From: CAIYRG01 sp963747255
GTDB lineage: Bacteria > Pseudomonadota > Alphaproteobacteria > Micropepsales > Micropepsaceae
Direction of reading: 5' to 3'
DNA length: 64,000 bases
Assembly: GCA_963747255.1 (NCBI GenBank)
Contig: CAVVEG010000005.1
Location: 278,660 to 342,659, forward strand
Positions 7,973-17,822 of the stretch are shown here, piece by piece. The position numbers were made by a program, and so were the translations under genes. Position 1 is the first letter of the stretch, and every line of letters begins with the position of its first letter. The notes under the pieces are model-generated. The model saw only the letters and a program-made list of their open reading frames with translations, made no database searches and was not told the DNA's origin.

Positions 7973-9637
7973 ATGTTTCCGGGAGTAACGCCCTTTCCTC
8001 CGGATTTTGCGGCACGCTATCGGGCCAGCGGCTTTTGGGAAGACCGTAATATTGCTTCCGTATGGGAGGAAATCTGCGGGACCTACGCGCGTCGCGTGGC
8101 CGTCATCGATGGCGACCGGACCATCACCTATGAGGAGCTCGGTCGAACCGCGACGAATCTTGCGCTCAATCTTCTCGATCTCGGGATTTGCCCGCGCGAC
8201 CGTCTCGTTCTGCAACTGCCGAACCGGCTGCATTTCGTTTTTCTTTATCTCGCATTGCAGAAGATCGGCGCTATTCCCGTGATGGCGCTGCCGGCGCACC
8301 GGCATCTCGAGATCAGCCAGTTTGTCCGTCAGGCTGATGCCGTGGGCTATGTTATCGCCGACCGCGCGCGCGATTTCGATTTTCGCGTTTTGGCGCGTCG
8401 CCTCAAAGTCGAACAGGCGCAGCTGAAACGCGTGATTGTACTTGGGAATGATCCGGCGGAATTTGTCTCGCTGGATGAATTAACCTCGCGACCGGCCAGT
8501 CGCGACCCCGCAGAACTTGCCAGTATTGCGATCGATCCGACTGATCCCGCGTTGTTTCTGCTTTCGGGTGGAACGACGGGTGTGCCCAAACTGATCCCGC
8601 GCACGCACAATGATTACATTTACAATTCCAAAATGGCGGGTTCGGTGACCGGCATTGAAGAGGGCAGTGTATTGCTGGATGTGCTCCCGATCTCTCATAA
8701 TCTCCCGCTCGCCTGTCCGGGTCTGCAAGGCTTCATATTCCGGGGCGCCACCGTCGTGCTGTCGACGGATCTGTCGCCGGAAGCGATTTTTCGCCTCGTT
8801 GAAAAGCACCATGTGACGCACATCCATGTTGTGCCGGCGTTGCTGATCCGATGGCTCGCGGACCCTGCAATCTCACGTTTTGATCTGTCGTCACTGCGCG
8901 TTATCCAGAGCGGTGGACAGAGACTTCAACCGGAAATCCGGAGCAGGTGCGAACAGCTGATTCCAACAGTTACCGTTCAGGAAAATTTCGGGATGGCCGA
9001 GGGCGTGCTGATGTTCGTCCGCCTCGATGATCCCATCGACGTACGGCGCGAAACGGTTGGACGTCCGGTCTGCCCCGACGATGAGATCATGCTGCTCGAC
9101 GACGATGACAATATTGTCCGGTTTGGCGAAATCGGTGAATTCTGTTGCCGTGGGCCCTACACGTTGCGTGGCTATTACGCTGCGGAAGAATACAACAAAC
9201 GGGCTTTCACTCCGGACGGATATTACCGTTCCGGCGATCTGATGCGTCAGCATCCTTCAGGCAATTTCATGGTTGAGGGCCGCAAGAAGGATCTCATCAA
9301 TCGGGGTGGTGAAAAGATCAGTGCGGAAGAGATCGAGAACCTGATCCTCGGCCACTGCGCGGTGCAGAATGTCGCCTGTGTACCAGTACCCGATCCCGAC
9401 CTGGGGGAAAGGATGTGCGCCTGCGTCGTTTTGCGTCCGGGCGGTTCGCTCTCCTTCGACGAACTGATAGCTTTCCTCGAAACCAGGGAGATGGCGCGGA
9501 ACAAATTACCCGAGCGTCTGCTGATCCTGGAAGAGTTGCCGTTGTCGAATTTCGGCAAAGTCTCCAAGAAGAAACTCTCGGAAATGGCGACATCGTTTGC
9601 TGTCGCACGCAAGAAGGCTCCGGCCGCTCATGCGTAA
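7973..9637 (+). CDS. Aryl-acid adenylating enzyme / aryl-CoA ligase (EntE/DhbE-like)
   Basis: An ANL-superfamily enzyme of 554 residues that activates an aryl carboxylate with ATP. Core motifs: LSGGTTGVPK (about 198-207), ENFGMAEG, YRSGDL, GRKKDLINRGGEKISAEE and the catalytic C-terminal lysine region NFGKVSKKKL. The pocket motif SHNLPLACPG keeps the Asn that holds the aryl 2-hydroxyl in DhbE (here N243). Cys248 and Leu346 fall at positions where 2,3-dihydroxybenzoate enzymes have Ser240 and Val337 and salicylate enzymes have Cys and Leu. The ATG at 7973 is used because a GAGGGA site precedes it and it gives the usual EntE-like N-terminus. No siderophore carrier or NRPS gene is nearby, so a catabolic CoA ligase is likely. 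Confidence 0.88.
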   Translation: MFPGVTPFPPDFAARYRASGFWEDRNIASVWEEICGTYARRVAVIDGDRTITYEELGRTATNLALNLLDLGICPRDRLVLQLPNRLHFVFLYLALQKIGAIPVMALPAHRHLEISQFVRQADAVGYVIADRARDFDFRVLARRLKVEQAQLKRVIVLGNDPAEFVSLDELTSRPASRDPAELASIAIDPTDPALFLLSGGTTGVPKLIPRTHNDYIYNSKMAGSVTGIEEGSVLLDVLPISHNLPLACPGLQGFIFRGATVVLSTDLSPEAIFRLVEKHHVTHIHVVPALLIRWLADPAISRFDLSSLRVIQSGGQRLQPEIRSRCEQLIPTVTVQENFGMAEGVLMFVRLDDPIDVRRETVGRPVCPDDEIMLLDDDDNIVRFGEIGEFCCRGPYTLRGYYAAEEYNKRAFTPDGYYRSGDLMRQHPSGNFMVEGRKKDLINRGGEKISAEEIENLILGHCAVQNVACVPVPDPDLGERMCACVVLRPGGSLSFDELIAFLETREMARNKLPERLLILEELPLSNFGKVSKKKLSEMATSFAVARKKAPAAHA

Positions 9638-10469
9638 GATCGACCTTCACGCCTATCCCGGTACCCAGGAGTGGATCGCCTGCCAGGGGCCTTATGTCGA
9701 GCCTCTGGCCGCCTATTGGAAACGCGAGTGGAAGGCCAAAGCCGAAGCAGACGCGATTGCCGAGTTCGCGACGGCGGGCGTTGAAACCTGTGTTGTCGCG
9801 CTGGACCTTTCGACAACCATCGGAACCCCGCCATGCAGTAATGACTATGTCGCTGGACTGCGCGACCGCCATGAATGCGTCATCCAGGCATGGGCCGCGG
9901 TTGAGCCGGCGAAAGGCCTTGCCGCGATCGAGGAGGCGCGCCACGCGATCCTGGATCTCAGAATGCTGGGATTCCACTTTCATCCGATCATGCAGCACTT
10001 CCGCGTTGACGAGACTCGCTATTACCCGTTGTTCGAAGAGATCAGCGCCATGGGTGTCCCGGTGATGATTGATGTCGGGATGACCGGGATGGGCGCCGGA
10101 ATGCCCGGAGGCATGGGTGCCAAAACTGTTCACGCCCATCCCGCGGCCGTGGATGGTCTTGCGGCCGATTTCCCCCGGCTCACAATCATCATGGCTCACC
10201 CGGGTTATCCCTGGATCGAGGAGACGACCGCTGTGGCTTTGCACAAAGGCAATGTTTATTGGGAAATGTCCGGCTGGGCGCCGAAATATTTGCCGCCTTC
10301 GCTGGTGCGCGACATGCGTGGACGGTTGCAGGACAAGATGATGTTCGGCAGCGATTTTCCGAGCATCCCCTATGACCGGCTGTTCCGGGAATGGGAAGGT
10401 CTGGATTTGTCTGCGACGTTCCTTGAGAAATTCTATGCCGGCAATGCCGAGCGCGTGTTGGGTCTGTAG
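9630..10469 (+). CDS. Amidohydrolase family protein (PF04909)
   Basis: A 279-residue metal-dependent hydrolase or decarboxylase. The N-terminal motif is KIDLHAYPG, internal ligands lie in FHFHP and MAHPGYPWIEE, and the C-terminal aspartate is in FGSDFPSIPYDR. It begins inside the last codons of the ligase gene (8-base overlap) and ends two bases before the enoyl-CoA hydratase start, so the three are one translational unit. Family members include decarboxylases of salicylate-like acids and hydrolases of ring-cleavage products. Given a ligase with a salicylate-like pocket next door, action on an aromatic acid or a ring-cleavage product is plausible inference. Confidence 0.87.
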   Translation: MRKIDLHAYPGTQEWIACQGPYVEPLAAYWKREWKAKAEADAIAEFATAGVETCVVALDLSTTIGTPPCSNDYVAGLRDRHECVIQAWAAVEPAKGLAAIEEARHAILDLRMLGFHFHPIMQHFRVDETRYYPLFEEISAMGVPVMIDVGMTGMGAGMPGGMGAKTVHAHPAAVDGLAADFPRLTIIMAHPGYPWIEETTAVALHKGNVYWEMSGWAPKYLPPSLVRDMRGRLQDKMMFGSDFPSIPYDRLFREWEGLDLSATFLEKFYAGNAERVLGL

Positions 10470-10471
10470 AC

Positions 10472-11236
10472 ATGAACGAGCCGCTAGACGTTGCCATGGA
10501 CACCGCCGGGATCGCCCGCATCACGATCAACCGGCCGAAGCGAGCGAACTCAATCGACCCGGCGCTGGCTGCCTCAATTTTCGAAGCACTGGACTGGCTG
10601 GCCAATGATCCGAAGCTGCGCGTGCTGGTTTTGTTGGGAAGCGGCCGCACTTTCTGTGCAGGCCTTGATCTGAAGGCGCTCCCCGCCACAATGGACGCCC
10701 CATATGACGAGAATTATGCAGATGCGCTGAAATTCGCGAAACTGTTGCACCGCTTGTACACGATGCCGGTCCCGACTCTGGCGGTGGTGCCCGGCGCCGC
10801 GATTGGACTGGGTGTGGGCTTTGTTGCCTGCTGCGACATAGCGCTCGCTTCGGAAGCTGCGACCTTCCGGTTTTCGGAGGTGAGGCTTGGCATCATTCCG
10901 GCCATAATCTCCCCCTATGTCATCGCTGCGATGGGAGTTCGGGCCTGTCAGCGCTATTTCCTGAGCGCAGAGACCTTTGATGCAGCCGAAGCGCAACGGC
11001 TGGGTCTCGTTCAGATTGTCTCCTCGCTGGATAATCTTGGCGAAGCCGCCGGCAAGATTGCCGGCGAGCTGCTCGCCGGAAAGCGCGACGCGCAGCGCGC
11101 GTCAAAGCTGCTGATCGAGCATGTCAGGTTGTCTCCGTTGGACAATACCTTGATCGAAGATACCGCCCGCCGCCTTGCGGAAATTCGTGCCTCCGAGCAG
11201 GCGAAATGCGCGGTCGAAGAAGCCCTGAAGCGTTGA
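10472..11236 (+). CDS. Enoyl-CoA hydratase/isomerase family protein
   Basis: A crotonase-fold protein of 254 residues. The oxyanion-hole segments FCAGLDLKAL and AIGLGVGFVACCDIALAS are present, and the acid/base glutamate position lies in FRFSEVRLGIIPA. It should hydrate, isomerise or cleave a CoA thioester. Its tight spacing behind the ligase and amidohydrolase suggests the pathway works on CoA esters and ends in beta-oxidation-like steps. Exact reaction is not determined. Confidence 0.9.
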   Translation: MNEPLDVAMDTAGIARITINRPKRANSIDPALAASIFEALDWLANDPKLRVLVLLGSGRTFCAGLDLKALPATMDAPYDENYADALKFAKLLHRLYTMPVPTLAVVPGAAIGLGVGFVACCDIALASEAATFRFSEVRLGIIPAIISPYVIAAMGVRACQRYFLSAETFDAAEAQRLGLVQIVSSLDNLGEAAGKIAGELLAGKRDAQRASKLLIEHVRLSPLDNTLIEDTARRLAEIRASEQAKCAVEEALKR

Positions 11237-11338
11237 TGGCCCTGCAAGGCTTGACAGTGGCTCGTTGGCTATGGGACGGCTGGTTTGCGCGCCCGATCAA
11301 GCAATTGGCGCGTCATCCGGATTTCAGGAGGGTTTGCA

Positions 11339-11935
11339 TTGGCTGAAGGTGAATCCGCGGTTTTGAAGAAAACGGCCGGTCCCGGTCATAACAGTGGGAC
11401 AGAAGAAACGGTGGTATGGGAGCGCTGGACCAAAAAGCGCACATTCGTCCGGGCACTCGAAGGCACTTATGGTGAACTCGTACACGAACTGTTTACCCAG
11501 CCTCGCGTGTATCGCTCAAAGGACCTGAAGTGGAAAGGTGGCCCGCAGAATTTCGGCAAAAAGGTCATCAACCCCGGTTCGGCCAAGGTTGCCCAGTCGA
11601 TTGAGTGCCATATCGATTGCTTCGCTCCAGGGGGGTATGGTCAGCGGCACGGCCACATGAACAGCGCAGTGTTCTATGTGCTGAAAGGCAAAGGCCATGA
11701 TGTTCACGACCGGCGACGGATCGACTGGGAAGCCGGGGACGCGCTGATCGTGGAAAATGCCTGCGTGCACCAGCACCTGAATGATGATCCGGAGGAAGAG
11801 GCGATCGTCCTTGTTGCCAAGGCAAAACCGCTATTTCTGTTCATGCACCTGATTTTTCAGAAGATCGCCGCGTGGCCTCCAAAGGAACCTGAATCGCAGG
11901 CGCAACGCGATTACCTTCCGCCGCAAGATCTGTAA
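11339..11935 (+). CDS. Single-domain cupin protein A
   Basis: 198 residues with a cupin barrel in the C-terminal half. Motif 1 is QRHGHMNSAVFYVLKGKG: the HxH pair is there but the usual metal-ligand glutamate is replaced (MNSAV). Motif 2 is GDALIVENACVHQHLND with its histidine. The start is the TTG at 11339, not the upstream ATG: a perfect AGGAGGG lies at 11326-11332, six bases before it, and the paralogue at 20220 aligns from this point (GHN..., VVWERW, KKRTFVRALEGTY). It is immediately followed by a different cupin. Dioxygenase, isomerase or binding function is possible; none is proven. Confidence 0.8.
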   Translation: MAEGESAVLKKTAGPGHNSGTEETVVWERWTKKRTFVRALEGTYGELVHELFTQPRVYRSKDLKWKGGPQNFGKKVINPGSAKVAQSIECHIDCFAPGGYGQRHGHMNSAVFYVLKGKGHDVHDRRRIDWEAGDALIVENACVHQHLNDDPEEEAIVLVAKAKPLFLFMHLIFQKIAAWPPKEPESQAQRDYLPPQDL

Positions 11936-11946
11936 GAGAGCGTTTG

Positions 11947-12504
11947 ATGTCCAAATCCATTGATCCCCGCGAACGCGCCCGCTCCCATGGCGAGGCCGGA
12001 ACCGCCGATTTTTATACTCAAGCCCTGAAGCTCTCGGAACAGTTCCGCTCCGATTACAAAGGCCGGCTGAATGTGGTGAAGGCAAGCGAGATGCCGCTGG
12101 AACGCTCGCCGCAAGGGCTGATCAAGCACATCATCAATGAGCGGATGAATACGAAAGAGTGCTGTCTCGAGATGTATCAGCAGTTCCTTCCGCCCGGCAA
12201 AGCCAGCGGCAAGCACCGGCACCTTTCGGAAGAAATCTTCTATGTGATTGAGGGGCGCGGTTACGATCTGCACTGGGATGTGCGTTTCGACTGCGACCAT
12301 GAAATGGAGTTCAGCTGGGAAGAGGAACCCAAGCGCTTTGAATGGCAACAGGGCGATTTCGTATACATTCCGCCCTATTGCACACACAAACATTTTAATG
12401 CGGATCCCGATCATGAGGCACGCATCGTCGTGATAAACAGCCGTATCGTGAAAGCGATGGGCTTCGACTGGTACGAGCAGATCGAAAACGCCGAGGGCTA
12501 CTGA
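11947..12504 (+). CDS. Single-domain cupin protein B
   Basis: 185 residues. Unlike cupin A it carries the complete canonical metal set: KHRHLSEEIFYVIEGRG (HxH plus Glu) and GDFVYIPPYCTHKHFN (Pro-rich second motif with His). The N-terminal 60 residues are helical and charged. It begins 12 bases after cupin A, so the two are co-translated and may act as a heteromeric or split bicupin enzyme, in the manner of gentisate- or hydroxyanthranilate-type dioxygenases. The adjacent aryl-acid ligase fits an aromatic substrate, but ring cleavage is only inferred. Confidence 0.82.
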   Translation: MSKSIDPRERARSHGEAGTADFYTQALKLSEQFRSDYKGRLNVVKASEMPLERSPQGLIKHIINERMNTKECCLEMYQQFLPPGKASGKHRHLSEEIFYVIEGRGYDLHWDVRFDCDHEMEFSWEEEPKRFEWQQGDFVYIPPYCTHKHFNADPDHEARIVVINSRIVKAMGFDWYEQIENAEGY

Positions 12505-12536
12505 GCCGGTCGTCCAGCCGCAGGGAGGAAGTTGAC

Positions 12537-13532
12537 ATGCTCAAGCAGGCTTTGGCCCTGGCGGCCGGATTGGCTCTTTTGTGCGCAGAACCAGGTTTTG
12601 CTGCCGATGCCGGATATTTCCGCGGCAAAACCGTCACTTACATTGTTTCGACCGGCCCTGGTGGCGGTTATGACTCCTATGGCCGGCTGATCGCGAAATA
12701 CCTTCAGAAATATTTGCCAGGGTCGCGTTTCGTGGTGCGCAATGTGCCCGGAGCCGGACACATCGTCGGCGCAAACACGATTTATGCCTCCAAACCTGAC
12801 GGCCTGACCATCGGAATGTTCAACACAGGCCTCATCTATGACCAATTGCTCAAGCGCGACGGGGTCCTGTTCGATCTCAACAAATTCAGCTGGATCGGCA
12901 AGGCAGCCAACGATACCCGCACGCTGATGTTGTCCAACAGCTCCGGTTTCAGGAATATCGAGGACGTTCTGAAGGCCAGGGGGCCCATCAAATTTGCCGC
13001 AGCGGGCGTCGGATCGGCTGCATATAACGATACGCGGATTCTGGCCGATGCGCTGCACCTGAATGTGCAAATCGTTCCCGGATTTACCGGGAACGAAGGC
13101 GAAATGAGCATGCTTCGCAACGAAGTCGTTGCGGAAGTAGGCACGGCCGAATCGATGGAGGATTTCGTAAGACAGGGACACGGTTTTTTCGCGCTGGCGA
13201 TCTCAGGCGATGCAACCGCGCTTCCCGGCGTTCCGCGTGCGTCTCAATATGTCAAGGATGAGCGCGGCAAGCGGCTGTTGGCACTGATCAACGCCCTTTC
13301 GGAGATTGGCCGGCTGACCGCAGGGCCACCCGGTATTCCCGCCAATATCCTGAATGAGGAGCGCCAGGCATTCGACGCCGCGGTCAAAGATCCGCAATTC
13401 CTGGCAGAAGCCAAAAGGCTTAATCTGGATATTCACCCTGCATCCGGTCAGCGCGTCGAAGCTGAAATACGGGGCGCGCTCAATCAGCCACCGGATACCG
13501 TCGCGGCATTGAAAGCCGCTGCCGGTGGATAG
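12537..13532 (+). CDS. tctC: Tripartite tricarboxylate transporter binding protein
   Basis: A 331-residue periplasmic receptor of the TctC/Bug family. The signal peptide (MLKQALALAAGLALLCAEPGFA) is followed by the family's opening strand FRGKTVTYIVSTGPGGGYD and the VVRNVPGAGHIVGAN block that surrounds the carboxylate-binding loop. Members capture carboxylates, often aromatic, for the TctAB permease encoded directly downstream. A GGGAGG ribosome-binding site precedes the start. Confidence 0.92.
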   Translation: MLKQALALAAGLALLCAEPGFAADAGYFRGKTVTYIVSTGPGGGYDSYGRLIAKYLQKYLPGSRFVVRNVPGAGHIVGANTIYASKPDGLTIGMFNTGLIYDQLLKRDGVLFDLNKFSWIGKAANDTRTLMLSNSSGFRNIEDVLKARGPIKFAAAGVGSAAYNDTRILADALHLNVQIVPGFTGNEGEMSMLRNEVVAEVGTAESMEDFVRQGHGFFALAISGDATALPGVPRASQYVKDERGKRLLALINALSEIGRLTAGPPGIPANILNEERQAFDAAVKDPQFLAEAKRLNLDIHPASGQRVEAEIRGALNQPPDTVAALKAAAGG

Positions 13533-13578
13533 GATTTGGTCGACCTGCGATTCGGGTTAACCCGGCGAGGACGCGCAG

Positions 13579-15130
13579 ATGCATCTCGATGTGGCTTTTT
13601 CCACTTTGGTGGATCTTCTGACCACGCCGCGCCTGCTGTTTCTGATGGCTATCGCCGTTCCAATGGGCATTTTCTTTGGTTCGACGCCTGGCCTTGGCGG
13701 AAAGCTCGGCCTCGTTCTGCTGATTCCGTTCGTCTACAATATGGATCAGTTGACCGGAGCGGTGTTTCTTTGCGCGATGCACGCCGTGGTCCATACCGGC
13801 GGCTCGATCCCCAGCATCCTGATCGGCGTTCCGGGCGATGGTCCAGCTGCGGCGACGGCTCTGGACGGTTACGCCATGACAAAAAAGGGTGAAGCGGGGC
13901 GGGCGCTGGGCGCAAGCTTCGGCGCCTCTACCATTGGCGGACTTCTGGGCGCCATGTTCCTTGGCCTGTCCCTTCCGATTCTGGAACCGATTATTCTGTC
14001 CTTCAGCCCTGCGGAATTTTTTCTGCTTGCCATTCTCGGCATTACGTTCATCGCGACACTTTCCGGCACCAGCTTCCTCAAGGGAATGATTGTGGGACTG
14101 TTTGGGTTGATGTGCGCATTTATCGGCCTCGACCCGTCCACTGGCAGCCCCCGTTTTGCTTTCGGGCAGTTGTGGCTCTGGGATGGTTTGTCGGTCATTG
14201 TTGCCGTGCTTGCGATGTTTGCCGTGCCCGAGATGATTTCTCTTGGTGTGAAGGGGAGGGCCTTTGACATTTCGCCCGAAGCCGCTGAGGCGCTTAAAAA
14301 GTCCGGTAATTCTGAGATCCGGCCGCGTACCTTCGCCTTCGGTTCGCTACGCCCAGATCTGGCAGGGTATCCGCGACGTACTGCAACACAAATGGCTGGT
14401 TCTGCGCTGTTCGCTGTTGGTCGCGGCAATAGGCATTATTCCTGGCCTCGGCGGCGATGCAGCGTCGTGGATGGCTTATGGCCACACGGTGCAATCATCG
14501 AAACATCCCGAGCGCTTCGGCAAGGGCGAAGTCGCGGGCGTGATCGGCGCCGAGACCGGCAGTTGCGCCAAGGAGGCCGGCTCGCTGCTGCCGACCCTGT
14601 TTTTCGGCGTCCCGGGTTCTTCGGGCATGGCCATCATGCTCGGCGCATTTCTGATGCTTGGAATTCAACCCGGTCCGACCATGTTGACCGACCACATCAA
14701 CATCGTCTGGTCGCTGATCTGGGCATTGGTTGTCGCCAACATCATTTGCGTGATCATGCTGATTGCGGCTGCCCCCTGGATCGGAAAACTTGGATCGGCA
14801 AAAGCCAGTTTTCTGATTCCCTATGTGCTGGTCTTCGCTCTGCTCGGCTGTTACCTGTTTCAGGGCAATTGGCAAAATTTGATTCTGGTTCTCGTCATGG
14901 GGAGCCTGGGGTATCTCTTCAAACGCCACGATTGGCCGCGCGCTCCCTTCATCATTGGTGTCATTCTTGGCAAAATTGCCGAAGACTCGCTGCTTAAGGC
15001 GATTGGGATCTGGGGCGCGAGTTTCTTCTGGCGGCCCATCTCGCTGGTTCTGATCGGACTGATATTGGCAAGTGTCGGCTTCTATGTATGGCGGACGCGC
15101 AAGCCTGCGGTGGTGCCTAGCCATGCTTGA
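13579..15130 (+). pseudogene. tctA: TctA-family large permease, interrupted by one frameshift
   Basis: The large membrane subunit of the TTT transporter. The first part (13579 to about 14330) contains the conserved GLGGKLGLVLLIPF and IPSILIGVPGDGPAAATALDG motifs. The second part, read one base further on, continues from PSVRYAQIWQGIRD through IIPGLGGDAASWMAYGH and FFGVPGSSGMAIMLGAF to 15130. Neither half is complete alone, while the joined product has the family's roughly 500-residue length. The break requires one extra base near 14300-14345, so the gene is either inactivated or, more likely given the similar breaks nearby, mis-sequenced. Confidence 0.85.
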
Positions 15131-15560
15131 GGGCCGGATACTTGTGAGCGGGATTATGGTCGTGGTTTTCGCGACCGCCGTGCTCCTGTCGTTCACCTAT
15201 GCGCCGGAAGCCCGTTTCCTCCCGCTGGTGATCGGAATTCCCGGTCTGGTGCTTTCTGTCGCACAACTGGTGAAGGAAATTCGGGATCATCCGGATTTCG
15301 TTATTGTGCCGGAAGAACGCAGACGCGAAGCCAGAATGTTCGCCTGGTTCCTCACCTTTGTCGGCGGACTGGTCCTGTTTGGTTTTCTCTATGCGGGCCC
15401 GGCGCTGGTGGCCGCATATCTGTTTTTCTCGGGCCGCGAGCGTTGGTACACGGCACTCGTGGCCGCATTCGTGACCTGGGCAATCCTGTATGGCGTATTC
15501 GAGCGCTTTCTTGGTTTGCCGCTGTTTGACGGCCTGATTTCACAATGGGTTTTCGGTTGA
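15123..15560 (+). CDS. tctB: TctB-family small permease subunit
   Basis: 145 residues with four predicted membrane helices, the form of the small TctB subunit. The ATG at 15123 overlaps the end of tctA by eight bases, which fits translational coupling and supports joining the two tctA frames. It completes a tctC-tctA-tctB order. The middle cytosolic loop (KEIRDHPDFVIVPEERRREAR) separates the two helix pairs. Confidence 0.85.
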   Translation: MLEGRILVSGIMVVVFATAVLLSFTYAPEARFLPLVIGIPGLVLSVAQLVKEIRDHPDFVIVPEERRREARMFAWFLTFVGGLVLFGFLYAGPALVAAYLFFSGRERWYTALVAAFVTWAILYGVFERFLGLPLFDGLISQWVFG

Positions 15561-15590
15561 AAACCCGCCGGAACAATTTGGAGGTCGATT

Positions 15591-15992
15591 ATGTGTGGTG
15601 AACTGGAAGAAGAATCCGGACAGGACGAGCAAATCCATGACCGGTTTGTCGCGCATGTGCATTCGTTTCTCGCGGGCATGAAGGGACGGAAGAACGCCGA
15701 TCCGATCCATTCTCACCTGGACCGGCTGTTTCGGGAATTGTTGTCGGCGGCTATCGATCCCAATCGCGCGCCGGATGAAATGAGCGGTTCCCAGCGTATC
15801 GCGATGGAACCGTTGGTGTTTGCGCGACTGGCCGGATTTATCGCCGCCCATGCTCCGCTTGCGGATGATCCGCTCCGCCGGCTGATCGAGGCACTCATGC
15901 TCGGCTATTCCGAAGGCGAAATCGCCGCACCACATGATCACGATCACGCGCACGACCACTTTCACGACCACGATCATCACCATCACCATTAG
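15591..15992 (+). CDS. Unknown protein with histidine-rich C-terminal tail
   Basis: 133 residues, not recognised. A helical, acidic body (residues 1-110) precedes a metal-binding-like tail HDHDHAHDHFHDHDHHHHH at the C-terminus. The start has GGAGG upstream. It lies 30 bases after tctB and 16 before the ThDP enzyme, so it belongs to the operon. A nickel, zinc, iron or cobalt storage or delivery role for one of the cupins or the amidohydrolase would fit, but that is inference. The body has no cysteine motif or signal peptide, so it should be cytoplasmic. Confidence 0.72.
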   Translation: MCGELEEESGQDEQIHDRFVAHVHSFLAGMKGRKNADPIHSHLDRLFRELLSAAIDPNRAPDEMSGSQRIAMEPLVFARLAGFIAAHAPLADDPLRRLIEALMLGYSEGEIAAPHDHDHAHDHFHDHDHHHHH

Positions 15993-16008
15993 ATCGCGGG
16001 CGCGTTGA

Positions 16009-17750
16009 ATGTCGAACATTGAGCCGGAGGCGCCGTCTCCGCGGGGGTGGCAGTCGGACATTATCGCCGATTTGGTGAAGGCCTTTGGTTTCCCCTATAT
16101 CACCCTCAATCCCGGTGCTTCCTATCGGGGGCTGCACGATTCGCTGGTCAATCACAACGGCAACGACCCGCCGATGCTGGTTTGTCAGCACGAAAAAGTC
16201 GCCGTCCAGATTGCGCATGGATATGCAAAAGCCTGCGGACAGCCGCTCTGCGTGATCGTGCACAATGTCGTGGGTCTGCTGCACGCGACCATGGGAATAT
16301 ATTATGCGTACACGGATCGTGCGCCTGTATTTCGTGATTGGCGCGACCGGACCGATGGATGAAGGTAAGCGTCGCCCGCGGGTCGACTGGGATCACACCG
16401 CCAACGTCCAGGGAACCGTCATTCGCGATTACGTGAAATGGGATTATCAGCCCGGCGGCGTTGCGGGTATTCCCGACAGCTTTGCGCGCGCATGGTCCGT
16501 CATGATGACCGAGCCTCAGGGCCCGATTTATATGTGTTATGACGCGGGCATTCAGGAAGCACCTTTAACGGAGAATATCCGGCTGCCCGACGCAGCCTCG
16601 GCGAAGCGCCCGAGCCGAATGGCGCCCGAGATGGTTTCCCTTGGCGAGATCGCCGACCGTCTGATTGCTGCCGAATGGCCGGTGCTTCTGCCGCAATATG
16701 TCGGACGGGTTCCAGGTGGATTTGGCGATATGGTGGCACTCGCCGAAACAACCGGCGCGGCGGTATCCGATGTTCAGTCCCGACTGAATTTTCCGACCGA
16801 ACATCCGCTCGATTGCAGGATGAACCGGGAGGTGTTCAAGACCGCCGACGTAATTCTCGCGCTCGATTGCCGCGACTGGGAGCGTCCGACCCATTATAAC
16901 GACCGGGTCAACCGAACCCTGCGGGCGCATTATCCCGATCACTGCCAGTGGATGGATATCGGCTTCGCCGATATCGAAATTTCGAAATGGGCCATGGGCT
17001 ATCAGAAATTTCCGGAGTGTGCGGTGCGCGTACTGGCCGACACCGCGCTAGCGATCCCCGCCCTTACGCAGCTTTGCCGCGAGCGCGTCACAAAAGATAA
17101 GCGCGCGGCTGCGAGGCATTCGGGAGCGCGCCGGCGAAATCCGGAAAATCCACGACCGCGACCGTGCCCGCTGGCGCGCAGAGGCAAAAGAAGCCTGGGA
17201 CATGTCGCCCATTTCACTCCCGCGTCTCGCGACGGAAGTATGGGAGCAGATAAGGCGCGAAGATTGGGTGCTTACGACTCAGGCGTTTGAGGATTGGGCG
17301 CTGAAGCTGTGGGATTTCGACAGACATTACCGTTGGCCCGGCAAAGCGCTGGGCACGGGCACGCAAATCGGCATGGCGATCGGCGTCGCGCTTGCGCATC
17401 GCGGCAAAGGCCGGCTTGTCGTGGATTGCCAGACGGACGGCGATCTCATGTTCGATGCCGGCGCGCTATGGTTCGCCGCAAAACACCAGGTACCATTGCT
17501 CTGCGTCATGCACAACAATCGCGCCTACTACAATGATTGGGAGCATCAGATCACGATTGCCCGCCAGCGTGCGACTCCGGAGGAACGCGCCTTTATCGGG
17601 ATGGACATTTCCGGTCCCGCGCCCGATTTCGCGGGACTGGCGCGCAGCATGGGCTGGTATGCGGAAGGGCCAATTGAGGATCCCGGCGATATTACGCCGG
17701 CGCTGAGACGGGCAATTGCAGCAGGTCAAGGCAGGAACCCCGCGCTTTGA
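16009..17750 (+). pseudogene. ThDP-dependent enzyme (acetolactate synthase-like), two frameshifts
   Basis: One gene read in three frames. Part 1 (16009 to about 16330) has the catalytic-glutamate motif CQHEKVAVQIAHGYAKACG. Part 2 (to about 17095) continues FVIGATGPMDEGKRRPR and the central domain. Part 3 carries the ThDP/Mg motif TDGDLMFDAGALWFAAKHQ with HNN at its end. Removing one T from TTT at 16330-16332 and one A from AAAA at 17092-17095 restores a continuous protein of about 580 residues. The family cleaves or condenses 2-oxo acids or acyl-CoAs. As written the gene is broken; sequencing error is more likely than decay because the motifs are intact. Confidence 0.85.
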
Positions 17751-17822
17751 TCGACACGATCACCCGGCAAACAGGTTAATCCGGGCGGCAAATCCTTACC
17801 GTTTTGAACGCGGAGAATCGAA

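Noticed and set aside
15936..15992. His-rich tail as a cloning tag
   Set aside because: Asp, Ala and Phe are interspersed and flanking DNA is natural operon sequence, so it is native.
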